From: Acholoe squamosa
Lineage: Eukaryota > Annelida > Polychaeta > Phyllodocida > Polynoidae
Direction: 5' to 3'
DNA: 64,000 nt
Assembly (NCBI GenBank): GCA_949317995.1
Contig: OX439041.1
Location: 7,452,001-7,516,000 of the forward strand
In this document: positions 38,326 through 48,423 of the stretch, piece after piece
Layout: the number at the start of each line of letters is the position of its first letter
How positions within the stretch are numbered: position 1 is the stretch's first letter
Notes under the pieces: model-generated
Database searches by the model: none
What the model was told of the DNA's origin: nothing
The model's input: only the letters and a program-made list of their open reading frames with translations
Program-made: the position numbers and the translations under genes

Positions 38326-41010
38326 TCAATCTCTCACAAGCTTACCCAGACCCACCAGTCAGGAGCACAGGATTTTATAACCAATGAAGAAACCATCTTC
38401 AGGCCAAACTATGGTGTTTTATTCACTAAAATACCCCAGAAAATGATCTCAGGATATATGGATTACTCATTAGTTTTCACTTTAGACCTATCCTTCAATC
38501 AATCCTTGCAGCGACCAGACAAATTAACCTCCCTAATCAGCAAAAATGCCCCAAATTTTATCTTGGAAACCGCCCAAACTTTAGACCTAATTTTGGCAAA
38601 TCTCTACCAAAAATCTCAAAAATCTTTAGCCCTATTAATAAAATTTTTGGAACATCCCCAAACTAGGTCACCCAGAGGCGCCCCAGGACAAATCATAGGT
38701 GATATTTTAAGAGCATCAACTGGCTTGAGCACGCAACCTGAAGTAGACTTGTTGAATTCCGAAATGTCCGACCTAGAGAAAACTCTAGCCACCAAAATGC
38801 ACGTGGTAGAATTAGCCACACATTTTCTCTTGAACATTTCTGAATTTAATTATCAATCTTTGAGTATTTTCTCCAGCATGCAAAATGATACGGATGACGC
38901 CCTGGCTCTGCTCAGCTCCAACCTCCAACTGTTGACTAAGAATGTATCGAACATCTTATTCAACCTGGAACAACAGAGCAGACAAGACACCTATCATTCG
39001 ATGTTATTTACCGCTGCTAACTCTCAAATTGAAGCGCTAATGAATCTGCAAAATGATTTAGACACCCTACTGGACTCACTAACCACTCTAATGGAAGGCG
39101 AGCTACCTCCAAAATTAATTCCACATAAAGTCATGGAAGATGGACTTAATAATCTATCAAGCTCTTTGTATGAATCCAACAATGGTATCAAAATTCTAAA
39201 CGTACCCACCGGTTTCTACTACCAAAGGAGAGTGCATGTGCACTGGCAGGACCAAAACAAACTTTACATCACAGTGCCTATACCCATAGGGCTGGGGGAC
39301 AACATCTACTCCATATATAGAGCGGAGGCCTTCCCAGTCCCATTTGATACCACCAATGTAAACACTACTGGGTTTACACGAGTACAGCCATTGCCTAATT
39401 ATATAGCCATGTCTGCGTCCCAGTCACACTACATTGAACTGGATCACTCTGACTTAGATCTCTGTGACGTAAATGTTTTCATAACATGCAACCTGCCCCT
39501 GCCCATGTTATCTCCTAGGCACCCCACCTGCAGCTTATCCTTATTTTTAGACCTACCTGACGCTGTACATAACACCTGCAATTTTCGGGTCCACATGACA
39601 GCACAAATTCCCAACATTGCTAAGCCCATCTCCCAAAACTCCTACTTGCTCATCACTAGCTTTTCACCTTCAATAATGCAATGCTCAAACTCAGGCCAAA
39701 TTGAGATCAGAAATGCAGCCTACTCTATTATTTCAGTACCATGCCTCTGCTTACTTAAAAACAGAGGCATGATAATGATTAATTCAGACCTGTCCTGCGC
39801 CCAAAACTTTACTTTAGAACCTATCGCCAAAGTGCCCTTCAACTTGCCTCTATGGCAGCATTTTGGTAACCCGCCAAACAACATATCAGGAGTAACCATA
39901 GCAACCACTCCGACCCACCTAGACCTACCAAATTTTCAGCGCCTGAAGCGCCTTCACAACCAAAAATTCCTACCCCTATTCAAAGACATTTTAGACTTAA
40001 AAGGCGCTGCCACCAAAATTCATGATAAATCATCCATCCTGAGCACCAACTCACTCATACATCTAGGATATCACCTGGAGTTTTCCCCTTGGTTACACCT
40101 GTTGTCGCCAGCCATCGCCATCTTGTGCTGCCTGATCATGTGTCGCATACACATGCGCGTGGTATACTTAGCCCAATTAGTGACCATTCACAGTCGAGCA
40201 ACGATGGCTGACGCAGCATCTTGGAATAAGCTCAAAGAGATGATCAAAAATACCAACCAAAATTGGCCCACGCGGACCACACCCCAGGAGATCACTACAC
40301 CTGACTGGATTCAGATGCCAGGAAGGTATGATTCCATGATTGCCTTCCTAGGTATCATCCTCAGCTTGCTATTCATCAAGGCGGCGGGAAGACGCTGTCT
40401 TAGGCATTGGCCCTACGGCAGACAGGACCCCGCCCCCGGAACACCGAGATTCGTGCTGAAGATACACTCTGGAGGGCACACATATGCCTTTCCAGTGGGA
40501 TTAATGGTGTATGGAAGGAACCTTTGGCCAACATCCATCTTGGCACCCAAACTAGCACCACCCAGGTTAACTTTCCCCCTAGCCCGTCATCTTGATGCGC
40601 ATTGGAAGTCGGACGTCGGAATGATCATTGGTGGAAGACTGAGGACGGTGAGGCTGGAGAGATACCCCAGTTACCCTTTGCTCTGGCGGATCCCCCTCAC
40701 AATCATCCTCAGATCCAGACCCCATACGGTCACCCTGGCCATTGTACAGGAAAACCAGCCCGATTTCCAACTCACACCAAGTGAATACGAACTATCAGCC
40801 AGCTACAAACCAGTGCCACCTCTGACACGGAGAAAAGACCTAAGCAGGCGAGAAGCCCCTAAAGCCTCCACCAGCGGGACAACTCCGGCAGAGATGGCCC
40901 TGCTACAACTCAGGGAAACCCAACCACCCAAGGATCTATACTTATTCGACCCTACACTGGCTGAGAGGGCCATTAACACCATAGATGGTAGGTTTTCTTT
41001 AAAACTTTAA
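38326..41010 (+). CDS. env: F-type envelope fusion glycoprotein (element 2)
   Basis: The first ATG of the frame is at 38443 (855 residues), but the conserved domain already starts before it (NYGVLFTKIPQKM), with no ATG back to the TGA at 38323. The real start is probably supplied by splicing. An RSPR cleavage site near residue 76 (counting from 38443) is followed by a Gly-led fusion-peptide-like segment (GQIIGDIL). An EGELPPKLIP motif near 218, matching baculovirus F and errantivirus Env, precedes a Cys-rich ectodomain. A membrane segment lies at about 555-575 and a second hydrophobic stretch at about 633-650. A further 200 residues follow, far longer than typical tails. The frame is open throughout. 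Confidence 0.85.
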   Translation, partial: SISHKLTQTHQSGAQDFITNEETIFRPNYGVLFTKIPQKMISGYMDYSLVFTLDLSFNQSLQRPDKLTSLISKNAPNFILETAQTLDLILANLYQKSQKSLALLIKFLEHPQTRSPRGAPGQIIGDILRASTGLSTQPEVDLLNSEMSDLEKTLATKMHVVELATHFLLNISEFNYQSLSIFSSMQNDTDDALALLSSNLQLLTKNVSNILFNLEQQSRQDTYHSMLFTAANSQIEALMNLQNDLDTLLDSLTTLMEGELPPKLIPHKVMEDGLNNLSSSLYESNNGIKILNVPTGFYYQRRVHVHWQDQNKLYITVPIPIGLGDNIYSIYRAEAFPVPFDTTNVNTTGFTRVQPLPNYIAMSASQSHYIELDHSDLDLCDVNVFITCNLPLPMLSPRHPTCSLSLFLDLPDAVHNTCNFRVHMTAQIPNIAKPISQNSYLLITSFSPSIMQCSNSGQIEIRNAAYSIISVPCLCLLKNRGMIMINSDLSCAQNFTLEPIAKVPFNLPLWQHFGNPPNNISGVTIATTPTHLDLPNFQRLKRLHNQKFLPLFKDILDLKGAATKIHDKSSILSTNSLIHLGYHLEFSPWLHLLSPAIAILCCLIMCRIHMRVVYLAQLVTIHSRATMADAASWNKLKEMIKNTNQNWPTRTTPQEITTPDWIQMPGRYDSMIAFLGIILSLLFIKAAGRRCLRHWPYGRQDPAPGTPRFVLKIHSGGHTYAFPVGLMVYGRNLWPTSILAPKLAPPRLTFPLARHLDAHWKSDVGMIIGGRLRTVRLERYPSYPLLWRIPLTIILRSRPHTVTLAIVQENQPDFQLTPSEYELSASYKPVPPLTRRKDLSRREAPKASTSGTTPAEMALLQLRETQPPKDLYLFDPTLAERAINTIDGRFSLKL

Positions 41011-41599
41011 ACCATTAGTTTCGGCTGATGTGGGGATCGTTGGGTACCCTCAGCGTCCTCATCGACCTCCACCGGCCACCCCCCGAGGTTCCTCCCATAA
41101 TGGACTGTCCCCAGCGCCCACAGGCCCGGTGACAACACTGGACGGTACCACCACCCTTATGTGGGGATGGCAGGTGCTGAACTGCGCTACATAGCAGACC
41201 GGATAGCCCTGAGACGCTGATGTGGGGATCCCCCTCCTATCCGGCGAGATCCCCCCGAGACCCCCCAAGGACCCCCCCCATAGGGCCCCATCCCAACCAT
41301 ACATAACCATACCCACAAAATCGCAATATCCCGCCATTGCTTCACTTTGCACATCACTAGATCTTATCAATGACGACGCAAGGCCATTCCACAAACCATA
41401 AACGCAGTCATAACGTCTGCACAAAATTTCCGCGCCAGTCGCGACCCGGCGTCGCCATTTTTAAAGAGCTTCATGATATGCAAATGTCCATTAGTTTCGG
41501 TCAAATGATCGTCGTGACTCGATACATAGACTGAAAACAACAACATCAACACGTGCAAACAACCTAGCTTCATGATAAAAGGGATTACTCACGTTTTTC
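41011..41599. other. GC-rich spacer after env (element 2)
   Basis: C/G-run-rich DNA. On the minus strand a 68-codon frame (41573-41367) starts MKLGCLHVLMLLFSVYVSS, which looks like a signal peptide, and a longer open frame follows to 41059. A good acceptor (TTGTTTTCAG, exon start 41530) splits the first of these, so their coding status is uncertain. Confidence 0.35.
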
Positions 41600-41847
41600 C
41601 TAGAAGCCGTTCACTGCCGGCACCTGAGGCGCCAGCAGTAGGTAGGTGACCTGATGTATCCTACAAAAACAGATCAAAAATTGAAATTACCAAAAAGCCC
41701 GTAACAATTTTCTGATTCAAAATTTTCCAAAACAAATTCACACAACCACCAATTCAAAATTACTTACGTCCCGTCCTCGTTGATGAACACCGTGATCAAC
41801 AGAGCGCGACCGTCCGGGAAATGGAGAACGCCTTGGACGATCTCCAT
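41600..41847 (-). CDS. Candidate antisense intron-containing mini-gene (element 2)
   Basis: Read on the minus strand: ATG at 41847 in a good context (AAGATGG), exon to 41768, donor GTAAGT, a 107-base AT-rich intron with a T-rich end and TAG at 41661, second exon from 41660 with stop TAG at 41602-41600. The product is 46 residues, including VLHFPDGRALLITVFINEDG, with a balanced composition. A second good donor (GTGAGT) follows 41593. A TATA box and initiator lie just upstream. It has no known family. A second open reading across the same splice also exists, so the reading frame is not certain. Confidence 0.4.
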
Positions 41848-41858
41848 CTTGCGTAACT

Positions 41859-41892
41859 ACTGATAAGATAGCCGGCACCCATATCTTATATA
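41859..41892 (-). promoter_or_regulatory. Antisense core promoter (TATA and initiator)
   Basis: On the minus strand TATATAAG (41892-41885) is followed at the textbook distance, 31 bases to its A, by an initiator TCAGT (41863-41859). The ATG of the mini-gene is 14 bases further on. Confidence 0.45.
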
Positions 41893-42305
41893 GGGCCAAG
41901 GCTATAGGCATCAAAACTCAAAATTTATTTCAAAATCTGCGACCCCCACCCTCAAATTCAGTTAACATACCGTATAACAGAATGCCACAACTCAAAATTT
42001 TCCAAGACCTTTTTCAACCACCTTCATAAAAACTTTAGACCACTATTCGAAATATTTTTCAGGATTTTTATCTGAATAATCAGGTTCAGCACGGTGAAGC
42101 GACAGCTCGGTACCGCCACCCAGCGTGATACAAATTAACCAACTAAGCTTGCTTAGTTACACTTACCGCGTTCTATTCTTGCAATCAAATTGAGCTCTGT
42201 CAAGTTAATATTATGTGTCAAACAGCTGAAATTCATAACGCCTATTGGTTATCCTGTATTGACAAGGCCACCAGCTGACCCAAGCAGGATTTCACACCTC
42301 TGTTA
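41893..42305. other. Non-coding segment of element 2
   Basis: AT-rich; no gene or repeat recognised. Confidence 0.4.
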
Positions 42306-43037
42306 ATGGTTTGTTTTCACGGCTCTCTTCCCTACAGACCCCTCCTCTGGAGACCTGGCAGCCCTACCGTCCGTCGGCCCTCCAGCCCTGGAGAAAGACG
42401 AGCCGGGGCTATCATCGTCAAGGAAGGCGACAGGAAGAAGAAGCAGCATGGAAGAGGTCAAGCCAAATCCAACCCCACCAGCCGCGGACCCCGAGCCCCA
42501 GCAGCAACTTCCACCAACCAGTGGAGGGAGCCAGCTAGGAAGCCCCATCTAACACCCAGGGGAACCTATGTGTCGGCAGCTTGTAGGCCTGGGACACCCA
42601 TGCCCCCAACCTACAGGCACAACAATAATTACTGCCGCCACATCAATGGGCAGGTATCCGCTGCCAAACTCTGTATACCGTGTTACCATCAGCCAAATGG
42701 GTTCCTGTGCCCTTGCGCTTATGACAATAAACCCAAGCCAGGCGGCAACAGGCAACGGTCCCCACCCAGAACCATGTGGAGGCCCATGCCAGCTCGACCT
42801 AGCCCCACCACAGAGACAGACACAACCTCAGAGGACGGATCAGATGTGGCCACTGCTGGTGACTTAGCATCAGTATATCTAGACTTTTCAGACATTACCA
42901 TCTCAAAATTCAGACCCATCAGATCCAGGAACCATCGTAAAGCTGAGGACAGGTTTAAGAACTTCAACATTAAAGAACACCAAAACCTACCTCCAAATAG
43001 CATACACCCTAATCGACATTTCAGAACACACAAATAG
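42306..43037 (+). CDS. Cys-rich 3' accessory ORF (element 2)
   Basis: 243 residues from ATG 42306. The N-terminal half is Arg/Lys/Pro-rich (RRAGAIIVKEGDRKKKQHGR). The middle has a compact Cys/His cluster (YCRHIN, then KLCIPCYHQ and FLCPCAYD; about residues 108-140), likely a zinc-binding fold. The C-terminus is acidic, then basic. A strong 3' splice site (CTCTCTTCCCTACAG, ending at 42339) lies inside the frame, so the natural protein may start on an upstream exon. A second frame is also open over 42340-42550. Position after env and composition resemble retroviral regulatory proteins, but that is analogy only. Confidence 0.55.
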   Translation: MVCFHGSLPYRPLLWRPGSPTVRRPSSPGERRAGAIIVKEGDRKKKQHGRGQAKSNPTSRGPRAPAATSTNQWREPARKPHLTPRGTYVSAACRPGTPMPPTYRHNNNYCRHINGQVSAAKLCIPCYHQPNGFLCPCAYDNKPKPGGNRQRSPPRTMWRPMPARPSPTTETDTTSEDGSDVATAGDLASVYLDFSDITISKFRPIRSRNHRKAEDRFKNFNIKEHQNLPPNSIHPNRHFRTHK

Positions 43038-43842
43038 ACTTTTCACAGAAACAATTCTTGTACTGCCCAACCATTGAGATACGATTGTAAACAACCCCCA
43101 TGCCTATACGTATTATTTGTTTTCTGTGAATGTAAAAATTTTCTTTTTCTATCAAGTATGTCAAACCCTTTTCACTGGATTCTTCAAAGCCTGTTTTGTT
43201 TAGGCCAAATGTATATATTAGCTTAAGATTTCTCTCCTTCGATGAACATTATGAGACTAAAAAACCAAAATGGCCTCCTGGTTTAACTCTAGGCGCTATA
43301 AAGTTCATCACCTTCACCATTGTTTTTCAAGCTCAACCATGAAATGTATTTATGAGTTTTAGTCATAGTAGATCCTTAGCAATAAGCTTTTATTTACCCC
43401 ATTCATATATATTTGATGAATATTTTGCGTCCCTGTTATACACTACTCCACCTTAATTTTCACCTCGTAACTAACTTTGCAAGGTAAACTTGGTAGTGTG
43501 GAGCCAAAAATTCATCACCATTGTACTGATCATTGACCCCACAGTACCAAGAATTACCGACCCCAGTTAGTTTTCACATGGACAAGTCCTGGCATATCAA
43601 TGCGCCAAACAGAACTTGCCACCAGACAAGAAAAATTCCCATATTTTCAAAATAACAGGCATACGCACACATTATAAGCATATAACATGTAACCTTTATA
43701 ACCTGTACATAGATTAAGTCACTTGATCCACACGAACTATATTTTTGTAAACCCAGAAAGAAGCGCTTTTATTATACCGCATGTTATGTAAACTCGTCAG
43801 ATTTTCACAAAAACCTTGTATATGTACCATAATACCCATAAT
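43038..43842 (+). other. 3' non-coding region of element 2
   Basis: AT-rich without a credible ORF. The bases before the LTR (CATAATACCCATAAT) are not a polypurine tract. Confidence 0.5.
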
Positions 43843-44508
43843 TGTCAATGGACCATTCTGGGTATTATATTTATTTTCCATATTTACTAAATTCTTCGCC
43901 ATATAAAACCTGAGCTCTGCCCATGATCCACACTCAACAATCTCCTGCATTCCCCAACAGGAACCAGGATGTATTACTCATGACAAACGCGCCTCCTCCA
44001 TGACACTCTGTGACATAAGATACAAGGATGTAATAACATTCCAACCTTATCTACGCATACACAGTGTAACTGGAGGAAGTGCGATCCACCTGTGGTGCCA
44101 TATTTGGAATGAGAGAATATTTCACAATCTCCTCTCAATACTCATCAACATGACTAACTCACAGGTGGCAATCTCTCCCTATGACACGTGTCCCTATTTC
44201 ATTGAGCCACGTGTATAGAATATTTCACAACACTGTGAGCTGCTCAAGTCTTTCATATAAAAGGCAGCTTGAGCAGCTCCCAGTCATCTCTCTCTCTCTC
44301 TCTCTCTCCCAACTTACATCTTACACCTATACCTAGAACCTACGACAGGTTGAGCTATAGGATCGGAGGCAGAGCTTAGATCTTGGCGAGTGTTATCATT
44401 GTTACCACCTTTATGAAACACTCATGTCAGCTATGCAATAAAAGGATCAACTGAACTTCCCTGGATTCCGTGTACATTCACTTCACCACATGTAACCGTC
44501 CGTTGACA
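43843..44508 (+). repeat. 3' LTR of element 2 (666 bp)
   Basis: Same as 28044-28705 apart from four extra bases in the CT run and one substitution that I can find. TATA, hairpin and AATAAA are conserved. Confidence 0.96.
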
Positions 44509-44512
44509 ATCT
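44509..44512. repeat. Target-site duplication ATCT, right copy (element 2)
   Basis: Directly follows the 3' LTR; matches 28040-28043. Confidence 0.92.
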
Positions 44513-45060
44513 GCTAAGAAGGTGTGAAACAACTTTGGGATCAGAACTCCTCCTTGTAGTACACCATATGTACGATCTATGTCCTCACATAAGATAGAGT
44601 TTACTCGCACTTTAGAATGGGATGTCTCATACAGATTAATAAGGATTTGTAATGACTTCCCTTTGACCTTGTTACACATCAGCTTGTAGAAAAGAGCTCT
44701 TCTATTTATATAGTCGAAAGCTTTAGTGAAATTGATAAAGCAACAATATAAGGGCTTACACTCAGCTTGCACTGTCTTGACAGCTGTGTAGAGTATAAAT
44801 ACATTATCAGATGTCTGCCTGTCTTCAACAAATCCATTTTGCAGTGGATCATTCTGGTTTAGCATAGCATTATTGAACTTAAATCTATTATTGATGACGA
44901 TTTCAAACAATTTACAGGTGCTGTTCATAATAGTAATTTTCCTATAATTATCAGGATTGCCTGTGTCACCTTTCTTGTGTAGAGCACTAATAATGCCTTT
45001 TACCCATTTCATGGGGAATGTCCCTGTCTCCCACACACAGCTGAATACAACATATGTCGA
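44513..45060 (-). pseudogene. LINE reverse transcriptase, N-terminal piece (part 1 of 3)
   Basis: The minus strand reads VWETGTFPMKWVKGIISALHK, then GNPDNYRKITIMNSTCKLFE, NGFVEDRQTSDNVFILY, CCFINFTKAFDYINR and YGVLQGGVLIPKLFHTF. These are RT domains 1-4 of a LINE ORF2 (FxDFxKAFD and GxxQG motifs). The coding sequence breaks at the ATCT insertion site of element 2 and resumes at 28043. Upstream it runs into the hairpin at 45059. The LINE is 5' truncated. Confidence 0.88.
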
Positions 45061-45122
45061 TCAACACGGTAAAAGATACGCCTGCGCACCCCCTCGCAGG
45101 CGTACCTTTTACCGTGTTGATC
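45059..45122. repeat. 28-bp hairpin with one mismatch
   Basis: Arms 45059-45086 and 45095-45122 (CGCAGGCGTACC... ACCGTGTTGATC) are reverse complements with one mismatch; loop CACCCCCT. It abuts the truncated end of the LINE piece. Confidence 0.95.
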
Positions 45123-45234
45123 TGTGTTGATCCATATATAACACCTCTGTGAAAGTTTTCCCTCCTTCTTTAAGAAACTACGATAAATCGATAACTACTA
45201 ATGTGAGGTCAAAATGAGCTTAGAAAATAACTTT

Positions 45235-45527
45235 CGTTCCAAAAACGGGGGTAGTACATTTTGAAGGTGTATTCTTATAGACATTGAATCTACTTTCCAG
45301 TCAACAAAAAAAAAACATGTTATTAACGTTTTAAAACCTTTTTTGCCATTTTAAAGAGCCATAGGGAAACGTTTTGCAACGTTTTTTGTTGACTGGGTAA
45401 TGACATATAAAAAGTTCTCCGCTCAAAATCCTGCAGTTTTTACGAAGCTCAAGGCCAAAGATCTATAGGGTGAATGCCTATAAGAATCCTCCTTCAAAAA
45501 GTACTCCCCCAGTTTTTGGAACGAAAC
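45235..45527. repeat. Foldback element: inverted repeats nested around about 45380
   Basis: The outer arms 45235-45285 and 45472-45527 are about 85% complementary (CGTTCCAAAAACGGGG against CCCCCAGTTTTTGGAACG). An inner pair (CCAGTCAAC, about 45297-45306, and GTTGACTGG, about 45388-45397) lies inside. Probably a MITE-like foldback. Confidence 0.7.
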
Positions 45528-45585
45528 CTCATAATTTGGTGGCTCACCCTGTGGCCTATGACGGGAGTACTGGACCACACCCAGA

Positions 45586-45655
45586 AATAGGGCAGATAGG
45601 GCGGGTCCTTTTATGGAGTATATGTATGTATAGGATCCGCCCTGCCTGCCCTATG
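45586..45655. repeat. GC-rich imperfect hairpin
   Basis: AGGGCAGATAGGGCGGGTCC (from about 45588) pairs imperfectly with GGATCCGCCCTGCCTGCCCT (ending about 45652). Confidence 0.7.
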
Positions 45656-46544
45656 AGTGCTACACCCAAATATTACGTACACAGCCCCCACCCTCAATCA
45701 TTTCTGGACAATTTAGGCTCAGAAATGCTCTAATATATACAAATATCTATTCCAAACCCTTCCTACACATATGTCCATATCTTTCAAGACTATAGCGAGT
45801 TGTTTGGGGAAAAATCCCCTCTGTCTTCAGCCCGAAAAGCCTGTCTGAATTATTTCAACTAATATCCTATGTAGGGGGGCCTGGGGGTACGAGGCCCTGC
45901 CCCCCCCAAAAAAAAAGAAGAAAAAGAAAGAAAAAAAAAGAATAGCCACCGCCCCTGTACACATTATACATTCTTAATAACATGTATTTTCCAATATGAC
46001 TGACGAAAGAACCTTGTACTGAAGATCTCATGGGAACCTTTTTATTTGTATATATTTCATAAAACAGATCATTGAACCAATCCTAATCAATAGATGAATC
46101 AACAGTTTTTAATTCAGCGCTACAAAGTTTAACAAAGGAACACAGACCTAACTTAATCAACTATATACCAGCTGAGAACTTCTGTTCAAATACACATATA
46201 TCTCCACACCTTACAGTTACACAATATGTTTACTGGACTTACTTGCTGGCCTGCACCTCTAATCCTCTAGGGCAGGCACCTCTAATCCTTGGTAGTTATC
46301 CCCGATGTCCAAGATCAGTCTGAATATGTATTCAAGTCCCTTATTCCCTGCACTGCTGACTGAGAATTTCACGTCCAATGCCTCCACTGCCGACTCCGAA
46401 AATAATAAAAGGCAGGGTGTGTCTGTCCTAGTGTAATGCAGGGAGGGGGTGCAGTACACAGTCATGAGGAGGGAGAGGGGAGGGGGGGGAGGGAGACAGC
46501 ATAATGTAGCAGGTAGATATGATGGCCTAGATAGACTTGACTGG
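45656..46544. other. Non-coding spacer
   Basis: No gene recognised. It contains a C-run followed by an A/G-rich low-complexity tract (about 45900-45943) and a G-rich tract (about 46471-46495). Confidence 0.4.
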
Positions 46545-47430
46545 CTTTAAAAATGAGAATGTTTATTGAGAGCAGACTTTGGGTCTTTGAGTAACACGAA
46601 AAGTGATGTATGTATGTTTCTATTCCTTCTTATAGAGCCAATACCCTAATTAATGTGACCAGAAACTTAGGTTAATTGGGTCACAGAAACAGGCAAGATG
46701 TATACTAATCCCTGCAATGCTGAAGCTTTGAAGTGGGGAAGGACCCCACAGTACATGGTGAGGACTGACTAAAGACCCCATAAGCCAGGGGGAGGACTGA
46801 CATAATATGTCTTTGTCCTTCCTACTTTAGAGCTGTCAGAAGGTAGAGAAGACACAACATACCACAGTTGTTCATGCATATCTTCTCAAAAGTTGCATAA
46901 TTATTTTTCTGTGTTTTTGAGCTTATATTACCTTAATATTTTATCCCAATAGAGACACCTTCCTGGCTCATACACCTTCTGCTCCTGGGATGTGGGATCC
47001 TTGTTCAGTCACCACCCTGGAGTGTGGGGTCCTGCCATTTTGGTGCACATGTTGCTGAGCAGGACTGATGTACCCAACTTAGGACCTTTGAGCTGACATA
47101 TCAAATGCCCTCTACTGATATGTTTTATGCAAGGATAACATGTTATCACCCTATGAAATACCAAAAACTTAGCAATACATGAGAAGATCTTTTAAAATGT
47201 TTTAATTAGACTGGTTGACACAAGGTTGGTCCTGTGGTCCCCTTTTTACTTGGCACCAGTGGGCATTTGGTTTATGGTAGGTATTCATATCATAATGCAA
47301 TGGCAGCACTTTAGTTTACAATAGAACAAATTTTTATCAAAATTAATAAATACATGAAATGAAAATGGCTAGACAACCAAAGTCTGAAAGTGATTTTGGA
47401 AATTCTTTGATTAACAAAATACATAATCAA
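46545..47430 (-). repeat. Interspersed repeat family R, copy 1 (left inverted arm)
   Basis: The reverse complement of 48525-49395 at high identity, with about 70 extra bases near 46920-46985. It shares with the other copies blocks such as GGGATGTGGGATCC, TGCTGAGCAGGACTGAT, GATAACATGTTATC and ACCCCACAGTACATGG. Copies 1 and 2 flank a LINE RT fragment head to head. Confidence 0.85.
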
Positions 47431-47517
47431 TAGTATGAATGCACTGGGCGGGGGGGGGGGGAAATGTTCTAGAAAAACAAGATACATAGTAGTGCACAGG
47501 CAGAAGTGAAGTGTTGG

Positions 47518-48423
47518 GTCCCACAGGGCTCTATTTTGGGTCCACTGTTATTGTTAGCATACATAAATGATATTGACGAAAACCTAGATTGTAGAGTAAG
47601 CTTATATGCTGATGATGCAGTTATCTATGCCTGTCATAAAACACCTGTTACTGCAACCCAGCTCTAACAAAGAGACCTTCATAAGCTAGTAGACTGGACA
47701 AAATTAAACCATCTGACCATAAATATCAAAAGGACTAAAATTATGTATTTTGGCACCAACTATTCACTTAAGAGAATAGACCCAAACACCCAGATAGTTT
47801 TGGGAAATCAACCTCTTGAAATTGCAAATTCATTTAAATATCTAGGGATGATTTTGGATGGGGAACTAAAATATGACCTTCACATAAAAGACTTAAAAGT
47901 GAAAATCGGGTATAGAATCATACAATTAGCTAGGGTCAGAAAATATATGTGCCTGAAACAGTCAAAACAGATTCATAAATCCAAGATACTACCTTATTTT
48001 GATTATGGTGATATAATAAATGATGGAACATCAGTGTTATTGACAGATAGACTCCAGAGACTCCAGAATAGAGCTCTTAAGATCTGCCTCAGATTGCCTC
48101 GCTTAACTTCAACTGCTACAGTACACAAAGAAGCTGAAGTAAACTATCTTGATGAGAGGAGAACCTCCCATATATTGAAATTTACGTTCAAAAAGTGTGA
48201 TAGTCTAGCCAATAGGCAAAACCCCACTAGGGCCACTAGGGCCACTAGGGCTAATGACGGACCCCTGCTCAAATATATGCATGCAAACAAACAAATAACA
48301 AGACACAGTGTTGCATATAAGGTTCAAACCCAATTGAATTATCTCCCAGTTGGGGAAAGGCTACTAGAGGATTATGAAACCTTTTGCAAAGACCAAAAAC
48401 TACTCTGTAGTGTAAAAGGCTGA
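47518..48423 (+). pseudogene. LINE reverse transcriptase fragment between inverted repeats
   Basis: From 47518 the frame reads VPQGSILGPLLLLAYINDID and then the active-site box YADD (about 47608-47619). It is interrupted by TAA at 47665-47667 and continues in the same frame to 48423, with SFKYLGMILDGELKYDLHI and a C-terminal thumb/connection region (LQRLQNRALKICLRLPR). The RT domains N-terminal to motif 4 are missing. It is a different LINE lineage from the one at 22450-45060, judged by its YADD and KYLG contexts. It ends about 100 bases before repeat copy 2, so copy 2 may be its 3' untranslated region. Confidence 0.85.

Larger units (their letters stand above)
28044..44508 (+). mobile_element. 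Element 2: 16.5-kb envelope-bearing Ty3/gypsy element (endogenous retrovirus-like)
   Basis: The LTRs (662 and 666 bp) start TGTCAATGG and end TTGACA. I see one substitution and a 4-base difference in a CT run, so insertion is very recent. A 4-bp duplication (ATCT) flanks it, inside a LINE RT gene. Order: LTR, gag, in-frame TAG, protease-RT-RNase H, integrase, a spliced accessory gene, F-type env, an apparent antisense gene, a Cys-rich ORF, LTR. This is the architecture of a complex errantivirus-like retrovirus and is large for the group. The RNase H frame break at about 33945 makes this copy defective. No clear polypurine tract is visible directly before the 3' LTR. Confidence 0.95.
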
